DNA of 35,675 nucleotides from Bacteroidota bacterium (GTDB lineage Bacteria; Bacteroidota; Bacteroidia; Bacteroidales; M50B96): NCBI GenBank assembly GCA_024762835.1, contig JANTGP010000011.1, positions 1 to 35,675 of the forward strand, read 5' to 3'. Shown piece by piece: positions 1 to 9,321 of this stretch (position 1 is its first letter; each line of letters starts with the position of its first letter). The notes under the pieces were generated by a model. It saw only the letters and a program-made list of their open reading frames with translations, ran no database searches and was not told where the DNA came from. The position numbers and the translations under genes were made by a program.

Positions 1-1528
1 GAATAAAGATTGTCAATATCTTCTGTAACACTTCCTGTACTCCATAAAACAGAATAATTAGGTATTCCATTAGATATAGTTAAATCAATTGAACCCGGAA
101 TACTTACACCATTACTGTCGGGGCATGTTGGAGGGGTAGCTACATAATTGGCAGTTAATGAAGATATTGAACTAAGTGCAATATTAATATCAATTAAACA
201 TCCATAATTATCAGTTACAGTAACTGAATAAATACCTGTATTTAGCCCTGTTATTTCCTGAGTTATTTCGCCATTCGACCATTGATAAGAGTATGGAGTC
301 ATACCACCGGTTGGGTTTGCTATAATGCTACCGGAAGCAATATGAGGGCAATTTGGATATGTAGGATTAAGAGTTACAGCAAGAGAATTGGTTGAAACAA
401 TCTCAACAGAATCGGAAACTTCACATAAGAGGCTGTCTGTTACAGTTACCGAATACATACCTACTGAAGGAATGCTAAAATAGTTATCTTCTGTCGTTTG
501 GTTATCCATCCAACTAAAAGTAAATGGCGGATATGCACCAATAACAGTTAAATCTATTATACCTTGCAAAGTACCTGAACACTCGGCAGAAGTTATATCA
601 AATTATAAATTAAATGGTTCGGTTGTAATAAACAATGTGTCTGAGGATTCTTCACATCCAGCAGCATCAGTTACGGTAACCCAATACATACCAGTTGATA
701 ATGAATTAAAAGTATGGCTTGCGTTTGCTGTAATGTAATATGAATATCCATATCCATCTGCGGTTATCTCATACATAAAATCAGGGTGTGGGTCAATTAC
801 ATTTAATTCTATTGCACCATCATTTTCACCGGGGCAAGTTTCATTAGTTGTGTTAATTGTAAAATCCATAACATAATTATAATCTATTGTAAAAGTATCT
901 ATTCCCATACAACCATTGGCATCGGTAACAGTTACTGAATATAAACCTGTTTCTAAATTTGAGATACTTGCAGTTGTAACTGAAGAATTAAGCCACTCGA
1001 AAGTATAAGGTGATGTACCGTTAATTAATGAAGTATTAATATTTGCACTTCCATTGTTAGATTGGGGGCAATCACTATCTTGGTAAGTTAAAATAAGATT
1101 AGTAGTATCAGACATATTATAGTCCGAAACAAAAAACTTAATTTGATCGGTACAACCCTCGCTATCAACAATATCTAAAATATAATTATAGTTTGCATCA
1201 AGATTGAATGCTGTATCGGTTGTTTGTATTGGGCTTGTATTCCATGAGTAACTAAATGGTTGAGTACCCCCATTAAAGTTTATTGGTTCAATCCACGCCA
1301 TTGCTGTGTTGCTGCAATTTGCAAGAGTGGTAGTAACAGATTGTATGCTAAATGGAACACTAACTATTTCGAGGGAATCAATAACTGAACAACCATTATT
1401 AAAAGTGATTGTAACATAATGAGTTCCTGCACCGAGTGAATCAACACTTGCTACTGTATCACCATTTGACCAATTATATTGAAATATATCAGGACTAATA
1501 GAAGCAGTACCATTGTTATTAACATAGC
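1..1528 (-). pseudogene. SprB-repeat / T9SS-type giant surface protein, interrupted remnant
   Basis: The minus strand stays open in one frame from about 1528 to the window edge except for one TAA at 605-603. Both sides of that stop encode the same repeat type: units of roughly 90-100 residues with TVTDxxGC motifs (TVTDANGC, TVTDAAGC, TVTDSLLC, TVTDNYGC), SYSW/FSWM-like strands, and CP/CSG turns. Such repeats are known from SprB-like adhesins and gliding-associated proteins exported by the type IX system. No start or signal peptide is present: the 5' side runs into the IS630-type element near 1525, and DNA beyond the element does not continue the repeats in any frame. The 3' end lies outside the window. 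Because the frame is kept on both sides, the TAA looks like a point nonsense mutation rather than an indel. A start inside the fragment (ATG at 1301) is possible but lacks a signal peptide. Confidence 0.75.
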
Positions 1529-2639
1529 GATAAAATACCGTAATATTAAATTATTTTTTGTATCTTTATGGCATGGAAAAAATGGATTTTAGGAAATTAT
1601 CGAGTCAAGAGAGATATACCATTCGCAAACGAGCTATTGTTTTACAAAAAAGTGGTAAAACTCAAGTGTCAATTGCTGAATTATTTGGTGTGAGAATAGC
1701 GACAGTAAGCGAATGGATTAAGCTTTATAAATCACAAGGTATTGGAGGTTTAAAAGATAATAAAAGGGGTGTTAAATCGGAATCAAGAAAGCTTATAAGC
1801 AAACAACAAGAGAAGCAAATTCAAGATATGATAATAGATACCATGCCAGACCAACTAAAATTGCCTTTTGCCTTATGGACTAGAAAAGCAGTTAAAGAAT
1901 TAGTTTTGAGGGAATTTGGTGTTGAGTTGGCAATAAATACTATGGGAGATTATCTACGCAGATGGGGATACATACCGCAAAAGCCAAAGAAGAGAGCTTA
2001 TGAGCAAAATTCTAAAAGTGTTCAGAAATGGTTAATTGAAGAGTACCCTGCCATTGTAGAAAAAGCAAAGAATGAAAATGCTGAAATTCATTGGGGCGAT
2101 GAAACAGGAGCAAGAAATAGTAATCAGCATGGTCGATCCTATGCTCCTAAAGGTAGAACCCCAGTAAAAAAGAGTATGGCTAAACGGTTCTCAGTAAATA
2201 TGATTTCAACTGTTACAAATAAAGGAAAAGTTGAGTTTATGATATATTCTGGTTCCATGAATGCCGATAGATTGATAGAATTTATGGAACATCTTATAAA
2301 AGGTAAGAAAAGAAAGACCTTTCTAATACTTGACAACCTGAGAGTTCATCATAGTAAAATCGTAAAAGAATGGGTAATACAAAATATTAAAAAAATAGAG
2401 TTGTTTTATCTGCCATCATATTCACCAGAAAAAAATCCGGATGAATATCTTAATTGTGATTTAAAATATGGATTATCTGACACTCCATCTCCTAGAAATG
2501 AGAAACAGCTAAAGGATAATGTGGAGAATCACATGCTGATGCTACAAGCAGATTAAGAAAGAGTAAAAAAGTATTTTAAGCATGAGGAAATTAAGTATGC
2601 AGCATAATTAATTACGGTTAATGTCCGTCAGGTTAATAA
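1516..2639 (+). mobile_element. IS630-type insertion sequence
   Basis: The element consists of one DDE transposase gene with imperfect inverted ends. The inner core ACCGTAAT at 1537-1544 is repeated inverted at 2611-2618, and TTATTAAC at 1516-1523 is repeated inverted at 2632-2639, at the same spacing. The bases between match only partly. The outer limits are uncertain: the left TTATTAAC also reads as sensible codons of the SprB fragment, so the true left end may be near 1525, and I could not define the TA target duplication expected for this family. It sits at the broken 5' side of the SprB-like gene. Confidence 0.6.
1573..2607 (+). pseudogene. IS630 family transposase with in-frame stop near the C-terminus
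   Basis: The protein has an N-terminal helix-turn-helix (about residues 15-60), a winged-helix linker, then a DDE nuclease domain. The catalytic acids read as D176 (HWGDETG), D254 (LILDN) and E291 (NPDE), a D-D-36-E layout fitting IS630/Tc1-mariner. ATG 1573 is preferred over an upstream TTG at 1558; ATG 1582 is an alternative. A TAA at 2554-2556 ends the reading at ...MLQAD, yet the same frame continues for 16 codons as ERVKKYFKHEEIKYAA and stops at 2607. From memory this tail resembles the usual end of such transposases (ERVxxYFxHxxIKYAA), so the stop is probably a mutation. The catalytic core is whole, so residual activity cannot be excluded. Confidence 0.8.
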
Positions 2640-2696
2640 TATTAATTATGCCAGTAACTTATTGTGGGATATAATAAAACATTCGTTAGAATTTTC

Positions 2697-2704
2697 TAAT
2701 TTTG
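2697..2704 (+). promoter_or_regulatory. Bacteroidota -7 promoter box TAATTTTG
   Basis: TAATTTTG matches TAnnTTTG, the -7 consensus of the Bacteroidota primary sigma factor. It lies 87 bases before the ATG of the YwqK-type repeat gene and outside the insertion sequence. The -33 element is not clear. Confidence 0.45.
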
Positions 2705-2791
2705 TAAAACATAATTTCAGTAATTGAGTTAAATCCTTTGTATAATAAAGCATTAAGAAATATCATATTTATAAAAGTAAAATACTTTAAA

Positions 2792-4510
2792 ATGAAAAAG
2801 ATTGTCATAATAATTATAAGTTTATTTTTCATTTCAAATGCCTTTTCTCAAGTTCTTACTACCGAATATTGGAAAAACGGGAATAAAAAGAGTGAAGGTA
2901 AGATTGAACTTGGCCAGGAAGAAGATCATTGGATGTATTGGGACAAAAATGGTCTTATTATTCAGGAAACAGACTTCTTTCATGGTTATCCGCATGGAAA
3001 ATTAACTCATTATTTTAAAGGAAAAGAACAAAAAAAGGATGAAACTGAATTTATTGAAGGTATTGCTAACGGTAGTTATAAAGAATGGCTGCGAAATGGA
3101 CAATTGATTGTTTCGGGTTATTTTAAAAAAAACCTCGAAGATAGTTTATGGACATATTGGTATAGCAACGGCAAAAAGCAAAAGATTGAATATTTTTATC
3201 CTGATAAAAGTAAAAAACTAATAAGTTATTGGGACGAATCAGGTGCACAGTTGGTTAAAGACGGAAATGGAATTCTCGTTTTATATTACAAATCGAAACA
3301 GATTAAAAGCGAAGGAAGCTTTGTAAATGGATTATTATACGGTAGCTGGTTGGAGTTTTATAGTGATGGAACAACCAAAGTTAAAGGACAATATAAAGAC
3401 GGTAAAGAACTTGGGCTGTGGGAAGAATGGTATCCGTCCGGCGTAAAAAAAAGTGAATATAATTACGATAGCGGGTATAATACCGAATGGTTTCCAAACG
3501 GCAATAAAAAAATGGAAGGTAAGCTTGTAAATGGTAAAAAAGAAGGTGAATGGAAGGTTTATTATGAAAACGGGAATATACGTTTAGAAGTTCCGTATAA
3601 AATGGATAAATACAATGGAACTCAATACAAATACTATCAAAATGGCAAAAAAGAAACCGAGATGAATTTTGTTGATGGTAAAAAACAAGGAAAGGCAACT
3701 TGGTGGCACGAAGACGGAGGTTTGGACATTGAAGGCAAGTTTGCAGATGATATTCAGAATGGCAAATGGACTTTTTGGCGTACCGACGGAATGAAAGGGA
3801 ACGAAGGCTATTACAAAGATGGCGAGATGGATGGTAAATGGATATGGTGGTATGGTGACGGCTCTGTTTGGAAAGAAGGAAGCTACGACATGGGAAAGAA
3901 AACCGGACACTGGGTAACTTATTACGAAAATGGGAATAAAGAACATGAAGGCAAGTTTGCAAATGGCTTAGAGCAAGGCTTCTGGCAACAATGGTACGAA
4001 AACGGTTCAATAAAAACCGAAGGTTGGTTTGTTGATGGTGAGATGAACGGCAACTGGAAAGCCTGGCACGAAACAGGTAAACAACATTATGATATTAATT
4101 ACAAAAAAGGTGTTAAAGACGGCAGATGGATGTACTGGTTTGAGAATGGCATAAATCGTTTTGAATCATTTTATACCGACTCTGTGCTGAATGGTATTTA
4201 CAGAACATGGAATTTAAAGGGCAAACCCATAATAACCGGTAATTATAAAAATGGTGTTAAAGATGGCGAATGGACATATTTCAATAATAATGGAATAAAA
4301 CTACGCCAGGAAACTTATAAAAACGGCAGACCGGATGGTAAATGGTTATCATGGTATGATTATGGTTCAATAAAAAGCGAGGTTAATTTCAAAAAAGGAA
4401 TGAAACAGGGTAAAGTAATTTACTACAAGCCGCAAGGCGAAATTTATTATAAGGCTATCTTTAAAAAAGATATTCCGGTAAAAGTTATTATTGATGGTCT
4501 CGATAAGTAA
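2792..4510 (+). CDS. Secreted YwqK/MORN-type repeat protein
   Basis: The protein has 572 residues when started at ATG 2792, chosen because it opens directly with a signal peptide (MKKIVIIIISLFFISNAFSQ); the frame is open further upstream only from a TTG. The rest is a long tandem array of units of about 22-24 residues of the type W-x-x-W-Y-x-N-G-x-x-x-x-E-G-x-(Y/F)-x-x-G-x-x-x-G, counting roughly 20 copies from residue 25 to the end. Such repeats are annotated as MORN or 'YwqK family antitoxin' repeats. The antitoxin name comes from a Bacillus protein and should not be taken as function here. No catalytic domain is seen. The array probably forms an elongated beta structure in the periplasm or outer membrane. 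The next gene follows after 28 bases, so the two may be co-transcribed. Confidence 0.8.
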   Translation: MKKIVIIIISLFFISNAFSQVLTTEYWKNGNKKSEGKIELGQEEDHWMYWDKNGLIIQETDFFHGYPHGKLTHYFKGKEQKKDETEFIEGIANGSYKEWLRNGQLIVSGYFKKNLEDSLWTYWYSNGKKQKIEYFYPDKSKKLISYWDESGAQLVKDGNGILVLYYKSKQIKSEGSFVNGLLYGSWLEFYSDGTTKVKGQYKDGKELGLWEEWYPSGVKKSEYNYDSGYNTEWFPNGNKKMEGKLVNGKKEGEWKVYYENGNIRLEVPYKMDKYNGTQYKYYQNGKKETEMNFVDGKKQGKATWWHEDGGLDIEGKFADDIQNGKWTFWRTDGMKGNEGYYKDGEMDGKWIWWYGDGSVWKEGSYDMGKKTGHWVTYYENGNKEHEGKFANGLEQGFWQQWYENGSIKTEGWFVDGEMNGNWKAWHETGKQHYDINYKKGVKDGRWMYWFENGINRFESFYTDSVLNGIYRTWNLKGKPIITGNYKNGVKDGEWTYFNNNGIKLRQETYKNGRPDGKWLSWYDYGSIKSEVNFKKGMKQGKVIYYKPQGEIYYKAIFKKDIPVKVIIDGLDK

Positions 4511-4538
4511 TTTCCTGTAAACCATACCAACACAACTA

Positions 4539-6500
4539 ATGACCGAACTACATTTGATTAGGAATATTGGGATACTTGCCCATGTTGATGCAGGAAAAAC
4601 AAGCTTAACTGAAAACATGTTGTTGCTTAGCAACAGCATAAAAAAAGCCGGCAGCGTCGATAAAGGAACAAGTACAACAGATTTTCTCGATGTCGAAAAA
4701 GAACGGGGTATCTCTATACGGTCGGCTATAACTTATTTCAATTGGAAAAATTATCGAATCAATATTGTTGATACACCCGGACATATTGATTTTTCGTCGG
4801 AGGTTGAACGTTCATTAAGTGTATTGGATGCTGCTGTTTTAGTAATATCAGCAGTGGATGGTATTCAGCCGCAAACAGAAGCAATATGGGATGCTCTTCA
4901 AGCCTTAAAGATTCCTGTAATTATTTTTATTAATAAGATTGACCGTCCGGGTTCCGATTTGGAAATGGTAGTAAATGAAATAGAAAAAGAGTTTAAAAAA
5001 TCTTTGTTTCTTTTTCAGGATGTTAAGGATGAAGAAAACATAGATGTTGCTGTTGTTTCACCTGACATTAAAGATTTGTTTACACAAAAACCTGAGCTAA
5101 TTGAAAAAGTTGCTGAAACAGATGATGTACTGCTTGACAAGTTTTTGGAAGATGAAACTATTTCAATCGATGACTTGCTATTTTCATTAAAATCAGCTGT
5201 AGAAAAACAAATGCTAATCCCTGTTTTGTATGGCTCGGCAAAAACTGCCGCAGGCATAGACTCATTATTAGATGCAATCATCAATTGGTTGCCTTCGCCT
5301 AATGGAAATAATGATGAGTTATCGGGTTTGATTTTCTCTGTTATTCACGATGATAAAATTGGAAAGCTTTGCGGAGTAAGGCTTTTTGGCGGTAAGCTTT
5401 CTGTTAGAGATTCAGTTAATTTTTCTTCGGCAAGTGAAGAAAAGATAAGCATAATCAGAAAATACTCGGGAATTAGCTATGAGCAGATTGATAGCTTCGG
5501 TACAGGTGAATATGCTTTTGTTGGTGGTTTATCATCGGCAAAAATTGGTGATATAATTGGTCACGAACCGGATAATTTTTCGAGTTATAATTTCGATGTT
5601 CCATTACTTAGTGTCAGGCTTGAAGCTGTAAACGACTCTGACTATCCAAAACTTGCCGGGGCCTTGCACGTACTTTCTATTGAAGACCCCTTATTAAATC
5701 TTGACTGGGATAAAGATGAAAAGGAGCTTAATATTAGAATAAGGGGTGTAATACAAGCTGAGATAATTGAAAGTGTCTTAAAAAGTAGATTTAATATTGA
5801 AGCGGTTTTTGGTGAGCCTAATATTATTTATAAAGAAACACCTAAAAAAACAGGTTTAGCTTATGCAAATTACACAATGCCAAAACCATGCTGGGCAATT
5901 GTTACATTCCGTATCGAACCAGGCGAAAGGGGTTCGGGTATTAGCTATAAGTCGGAGGTAAGCGTTAATAATATAAAGCAACGCTACCAGAACGAGATAC
6001 AAAATGCAATTGGCAATGCATTAAAGCAAGGAATAAAAGGATGGGAGGTGACAGACATAATAATTTCTCTTATAAAGGGCGAAGACCATGAGATACACTC
6101 ACGTCCGGGTGATTTTATTATTGCCACCAATATGGCTGTAATGAACGGACTGTCAGAAACAAATACCGACTTACTGGAGCCGGTTCTTGCGTTCAGTATT
6201 TCGGCACCCGAAGAAAATCTTGGACGTATTGCAGGCGATTTGCATAAGATGAGAGCAAGTTTTAATAATCCTGTCTTTGATAATGGTAAAGTTAAACTTG
6301 AAGGAAAAATTCCACTGGCAAGTTCATTAAAATATTCGGTTGAATTAAGCTCTCTTACAGGTGGAAAAGGAAAATTCTCAACACGACTCTCAACTTATGA
6401 GAAAATTCCCGATGAACTTGGAAAAATACGTAAGTATAAAGGAATTAGTCCTCTCGACAGGTCTAAATATATTTTAAAAATGCGTGGTGCAATTAACTAG
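4539..6500 (+). CDS. EF-G-like GTPase of the Tet(M)/Tet(O) ribosomal-protection class
   Basis: The protein has 653 residues, close to the ~640 of Tet(M)-type proteins and shorter than EF-G. GTPase motifs are complete: G1 AHVDAGKTS at 14-22, RGIS switch I, DTPGH at 78-82, NKID at 132-135. Domains II-V follow, with the family pattern LLEPxLxFxIxAPxExLGR after the domain IV tip. Known members bind the ribosome and expel tetracycline using GTP. Aligning by eye, the tip loop equivalent to Tet(M) YSPVSTPADF reads HEIHSRPGDF (residues 517-526): the PADF-like end is kept but the SPVS part, with the proline that contacts the drug site, is different. Resistance is therefore unproven and a housekeeping translation role is possible. 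No mobile element is attached to the gene itself. It begins 28 bases after the repeat-protein gene. Confidence 0.8.
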   Translation: MTELHLIRNIGILAHVDAGKTSLTENMLLLSNSIKKAGSVDKGTSTTDFLDVEKERGISIRSAITYFNWKNYRINIVDTPGHIDFSSEVERSLSVLDAAVLVISAVDGIQPQTEAIWDALQALKIPVIIFINKIDRPGSDLEMVVNEIEKEFKKSLFLFQDVKDEENIDVAVVSPDIKDLFTQKPELIEKVAETDDVLLDKFLEDETISIDDLLFSLKSAVEKQMLIPVLYGSAKTAAGIDSLLDAIINWLPSPNGNNDELSGLIFSVIHDDKIGKLCGVRLFGGKLSVRDSVNFSSASEEKISIIRKYSGISYEQIDSFGTGEYAFVGGLSSAKIGDIIGHEPDNFSSYNFDVPLLSVRLEAVNDSDYPKLAGALHVLSIEDPLLNLDWDKDEKELNIRIRGVIQAEIIESVLKSRFNIEAVFGEPNIIYKETPKKTGLAYANYTMPKPCWAIVTFRIEPGERGSGISYKSEVSVNNIKQRYQNEIQNAIGNALKQGIKGWEVTDIIISLIKGEDHEIHSRPGDFIIATNMAVMNGLSETNTDLLEPVLAFSISAPEENLGRIAGDLHKMRASFNNPVFDNGKVKLEGKIPLASSLKYSVELSSLTGGKGKFSTRLSTYEKIPDELGKIRKYKGISPLDRSKYILKMRGAIN

Positions 6501-6548
6501 TTATTGTTGAAAAAAACTTGTATTTATGAGCTCTTCATTAGCCCTAAA

Positions 6549-7427
6549 CTAAAGAACATTAAGAAGTTGTTCCTTAATTTTTTCAAGTTCATCTTTCATC
6601 TTGATTACAATCTTCTGGATATCTGCATCATTTGCTTTTGAGCCAAGTGTATTTATTTCACGTCCTATTTCCTGACTTACAAATCCTAATTTCTTACCTA
6701 TGCTACCAGGCTCTTTAATTGTTTCCATGAAGTATTTGCAATGGTTTGAAAGTCTAACTTTCTCTTCGGTTATATCTAACTTTTCGAGATAGAAAATCAG
6801 CTCTTGCTCAAATCTGTTTATGTCAATTTCCAGTTTATTGCCAAATTCTTTAAAGTTATCTTTAATGCGATCTTTAATCCTTTCAATCCTCTGATGTTCA
6901 TAAGTATCTACTTCTTTCAGTAAAGACTCAATTAAGTTTATGCGTTTTGAAATATCTTCTTCAAGAACTTCGCCTTCCTGTTTACGAAAGCTCAATAGTT
7001 TGTCAATTGCATTGTCAATATGCTTACTTATCTCATTCCATTCTTCTTCGTTTATCTCTTCTCTTTTTGTTTCAAGGATATCCGGAAAACTCAGAACAGA
7101 TTGCAATAATATCTCTGTTGAATTCTCAAGATTCAGCTTATTGTTAATTTCAGAAATTTGCTTGTAATAATCAGCCACAAGAGTTTGATTAATCCTGTTT
7201 TTTGTATTTGATGAGTTATTCTCAATATAAATTGACAAATCAACCTTCCCTCTTATCAGTTTTTTAGACAGTTTGTTCCTTGTACTTAATTCTTTTTCGC
7301 GGTAAATACCCGGGAAACGCAGGTTTAAATCGAATTGCTTGCTGTTTAGCGATTTTACTTCTATAACAATTTTCTTTGCTTCGAGCTCGCAAATAGATTT
7401 TCCGTAACCTGTCATTGATTGTAACAT
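6549..7427 (-). CDS. yicC: YicC/YloC family endoribonuclease
   Basis: The protein has 292 residues, the usual family size. The N-terminus MLQSMTGYGKS is the family hallmark; the N-terminal YicC domain covers about 1-155 and the C-terminal DUF1732 domain about 205-292 (GSIGKKLGFVSQEIGREINTLGSKANDADIQ, split here by function: conserved GKKLxFxxQExxREINTxxSKxxD). Family members in E. coli and Bacillus are single-strand RNA endonucleases affecting small-RNA and mRNA turnover. The central part (about 120-200) is rich in Glu/Lys and likely helical. It is the last gene of the minus-strand run, 13 bases after the lipoprotein gene, and converges with the Tet-like gene. Confidence 0.93.
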   Translation of the reverse strand: MLQSMTGYGKSICELEAKKIVIEVKSLNSKQFDLNLRFPGIYREKELSTRNKLSKKLIRGKVDLSIYIENNSSNTKNRINQTLVADYYKQISEINNKLNLENSTEILLQSVLSFPDILETKREEINEEEWNEISKHIDNAIDKLLSFRKQEGEVLEEDISKRINLIESLLKEVDTYEHQRIERIKDRIKDNFKEFGNKLEIDINRFEQELIFYLEKLDITEEKVRLSNHCKYFMETIKEPGSIGKKLGFVSQEIGREINTLGSKANDADIQKIVIKMKDELEKIKEQLLNVL

Positions 7428-7440
7428 AATCTTCGTATTG

Positions 7441-7878
7441 CTAATTATTTAAGTCTGTTTTAAACATTATTATATGTAATAACTCTTCTCTGTTAGGGCG
7501 AATCTGCACTGCACTTATTCCCTCATAATAAAAGCTATCTATTGTATCGCTTGCCAACACATAATAATTTCCATAATTGAGATAGCCGAAATAAACTGTA
7601 TTATTAATGGCTGTTTGAAGCGAATAAAGGGGTAAGTTATTTAGCAAATCTTCGTAAGTTGCAAACAAATAAACAACTGTTCCGCTTGGTGCAGGAATAA
7701 AATTCTCACCGGCTTCATCATAATAAACAATATCAGCCGTAAGTTGCCCTGTTATTAATGAACTGTCATTATAAACAATATTTTGCTGTACAGGAGGCTC
7801 AGGTGTTGTTGGCTCGCATGACGAAAAAATAATTACTGATACAATAATTGAAACTAAAAAGAAAACGGCTTTTCTCAT
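7441..7878 (-). CDS. Small lipoprotein of unknown function
   Basis: The protein has 145 residues. A signal peptide ends in a lipobox (IIFSSC, Cys at about 20), followed by EPTTPEPP, so it should be lipid-anchored; acidic residues soon after the Cys fit surface export in Bacteroidota. The mature part (about 30-145) is short beta strands such as GTVVYLFATYEDL and GYLNYGNYYVLAS, resembling a small carboxypeptidase-regulatory-like or Ig-like fold. No known motif or active site is seen. It lies between rseP (11 bases upstream) and yicC (13 bases downstream), so it is probably co-transcribed with them. Confidence 0.75.
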   Translation of the reverse strand: MRKAVFFLVSIIVSVIIFSSCEPTTPEPPVQQNIVYNDSSLITGQLTADIVYYDEAGENFIPAPSGTVVYLFATYEDLLNNLPLYSLQTAINNTVYFGYLNYGNYYVLASDTIDSFYYEGISAVQIRPNREELLHIIMFKTDLNN

Positions 7879-7889
7879 ACTTATAATTT

Positions 7890-9209
7890 TTATTTAAAGA
7901 AGTGTTTATAAATATCGTTACCATTTGCATAAATCAGTAAGCCAAATAAAATTACCATACCTGCTATTTGTGCATATTCAAGGAACTTATCACTAGGTTT
8001 ACGTCCTGTTATTATTTCGTATATTAAAAATGCAACATGTCCGCCATCAAGTGCAGGTATTGGAAGTATGTTCATGAAGGCTAATACAATAGAAATAAAA
8101 GCTGTCATATTCCAAAAGACTTTCCAGTCCCAAATCTTAGGAAACAAACCACCAATAGCACCAAAGCCGCCAAGCTGTTTCGCCCCTTCTTTGGTAAAAA
8201 TCAGTTTCATTTGCTTAATGTAAAAAGTAAGTGTTTCAACACCAAGCTTGATTCCGGCAGGAATAGATTCAACGAAACCGTATTTTATCACTTTAAAATC
8301 AAAAAAGGAATCTAAGGATTTATTGCCAACACCAATTAAACCTGTATCGTCAAGTTTTACATTCAGGTCAACTATTGAGTTGTTTCTTTCTACCGAGATT
8401 ATAATACTGTCGCCTTTATAGTTTTGCTTTTCTTCGTTAAACTCATTATAAAATCTTGTGTCTTTACCATTTACGGCAAGTATTCTGTCACCTTTCAAAA
8501 AGCCCGATTTTGCTGCTATTCCATCGGGTAATACCGTGTCAACAACAAAAGGAACTCTTAGTGTTATTAAGCCCTTTATTTCTTTACCAATAACTTCCTG
8601 AGAAAAATTCTCGGGTACAGATAAAACGAGTTTTTCCCTATTTCTGTCAACAGTAATGGTTTTTGGTTCATCAATAAGCAATTTAGGTACAATGTCTTGA
8701 TAATTATCAATAGTTAATGTATCAACCTTTATTATCTTATCGCCATTTTGTAGTCCAATACTCTGAGCTACTTCGTGGTAATCGAACCCGTATTTGGCAT
8801 TTTGCACAGGAAGATATTCTTTGCCCCATGTAAACAAAATCATTGAGTAAATTACAAGAGCAAGAATAAAATTAACAAGAACACCACCAAGCATTATTAA
8901 TAAACGCTGCCATGCAGGTTTACTTCTAAATTCCCAAGGTTGAGCGGGTTCTTTCAATTGCTCTTTATCCATCGACTCGTCAATCATGCCCGAAATTTTT
9001 ACATAACCGCCTAAAGGGATCCAACCTATTCCGTATTCTGTTTCGCCTTTCTTGAATTTTACCAACTCAAACCAAGGATTAAAAAACAAATAAAATTTCT
9101 CAACCCTTGTTTTAAATAACCTTGCAAAAGCGAAATGTCCAAATTCGTGAAGTATAACTAATATTGATAAACTTAGTAATAAACCAAGTGCTTGTGTCAA
9201 AATTCCCAT
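7890..9209 (-). CDS. rseP: Site-2 protease, RIP metalloprotease RseP
   Basis: The protein has 439 residues, the family size. It is an inner-membrane zinc protease: HEFGH at residues 21-25 in the first membrane helix supplies two His ligands and the catalytic Glu, and LDGGH with Asp at about 388 supplies the third ligand. Two PDZ-like regions lie between them, at roughly 130-200 and 210-290 (GIAAKSGFLKGDRILAVNGKD is typical). In other bacteria RseP cuts anti-sigma factors and leftover signal peptides. The partner anti-sigma factor is not in this window. The gene starts a sub-operon with the lipoprotein and yicC, with a good promoter box 35 bases upstream. Confidence 0.95.
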   Translation of the reverse strand: MGILTQALGLLLSLSILVILHEFGHFAFARLFKTRVEKFYLFFNPWFELVKFKKGETEYGIGWIPLGGYVKISGMIDESMDKEQLKEPAQPWEFRSKPAWQRLLIMLGGVLVNFILALVIYSMILFTWGKEYLPVQNAKYGFDYHEVAQSIGLQNGDKIIKVDTLTIDNYQDIVPKLLIDEPKTITVDRNREKLVLSVPENFSQEVIGKEIKGLITLRVPFVVDTVLPDGIAAKSGFLKGDRILAVNGKDTRFYNEFNEEKQNYKGDSIIISVERNNSIVDLNVKLDDTGLIGVGNKSLDSFFDFKVIKYGFVESIPAGIKLGVETLTFYIKQMKLIFTKEGAKQLGGFGAIGGLFPKIWDWKVFWNMTAFISIVLAFMNILPIPALDGGHVAFLIYEIITGRKPSDKFLEYAQIAGMVILFGLLIYANGNDIYKHFFK

Positions 9210-9243
9210 ATAAATACTCTTCTTTTAATTTTTTTAATTTTGG

Positions 9244-9251
9244 CAAAAATA
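9244..9251 (-). promoter_or_regulatory. Bacteroidota -7 promoter box for rseP
   Basis: On the minus strand this reads TATTTTTG, an exact TAnnTTTG. A TTTG lies 14 bases before it, closer than the usual ~19-21, so the -33 element is uncertain. It falls in the 112-base gap between the TonB receptor stop and rseP, which is the only sizeable gap in this gene run. Confidence 0.5.
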
Positions 9252-9321
9252 GTCTGAATTATTTACAAATTGCTTTGTAGTAGAAATAAAACTTAAACTA
9301 GTCTTTTTTTTACACTTAATC

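Noticed and set aside
1-1528. CRISPR or DNA-level tandem repeats in the SprB region
   Set aside because: The repetition is at the protein level with long, diverged units; there are no regular identical repeats and spacers.
1-2607. Stop-codon recoding, suggested by in-frame TAA in two genes
   Set aside because: TAA, TAG and TGA all end many intact genes in the window at family-typical lengths, so the stops in the adhesin and transposase are better explained as mutations or sequence error.
3381-4010. Long minus-strand open frames opposite the YwqK/MORN repeat gene (also 3584-3946)
   Set aside because: They arise from the repetitive codons of the plus-strand gene, have no signal, domain or promoter, and show odd Cys/His/Ser-rich composition.
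4539-6500. Calling the GTPase tetQ or another named resistance gene
   Set aside because: The domain IV loop differs from Tet(M)-type sequences and identity to a named allele cannot be shown by eye.
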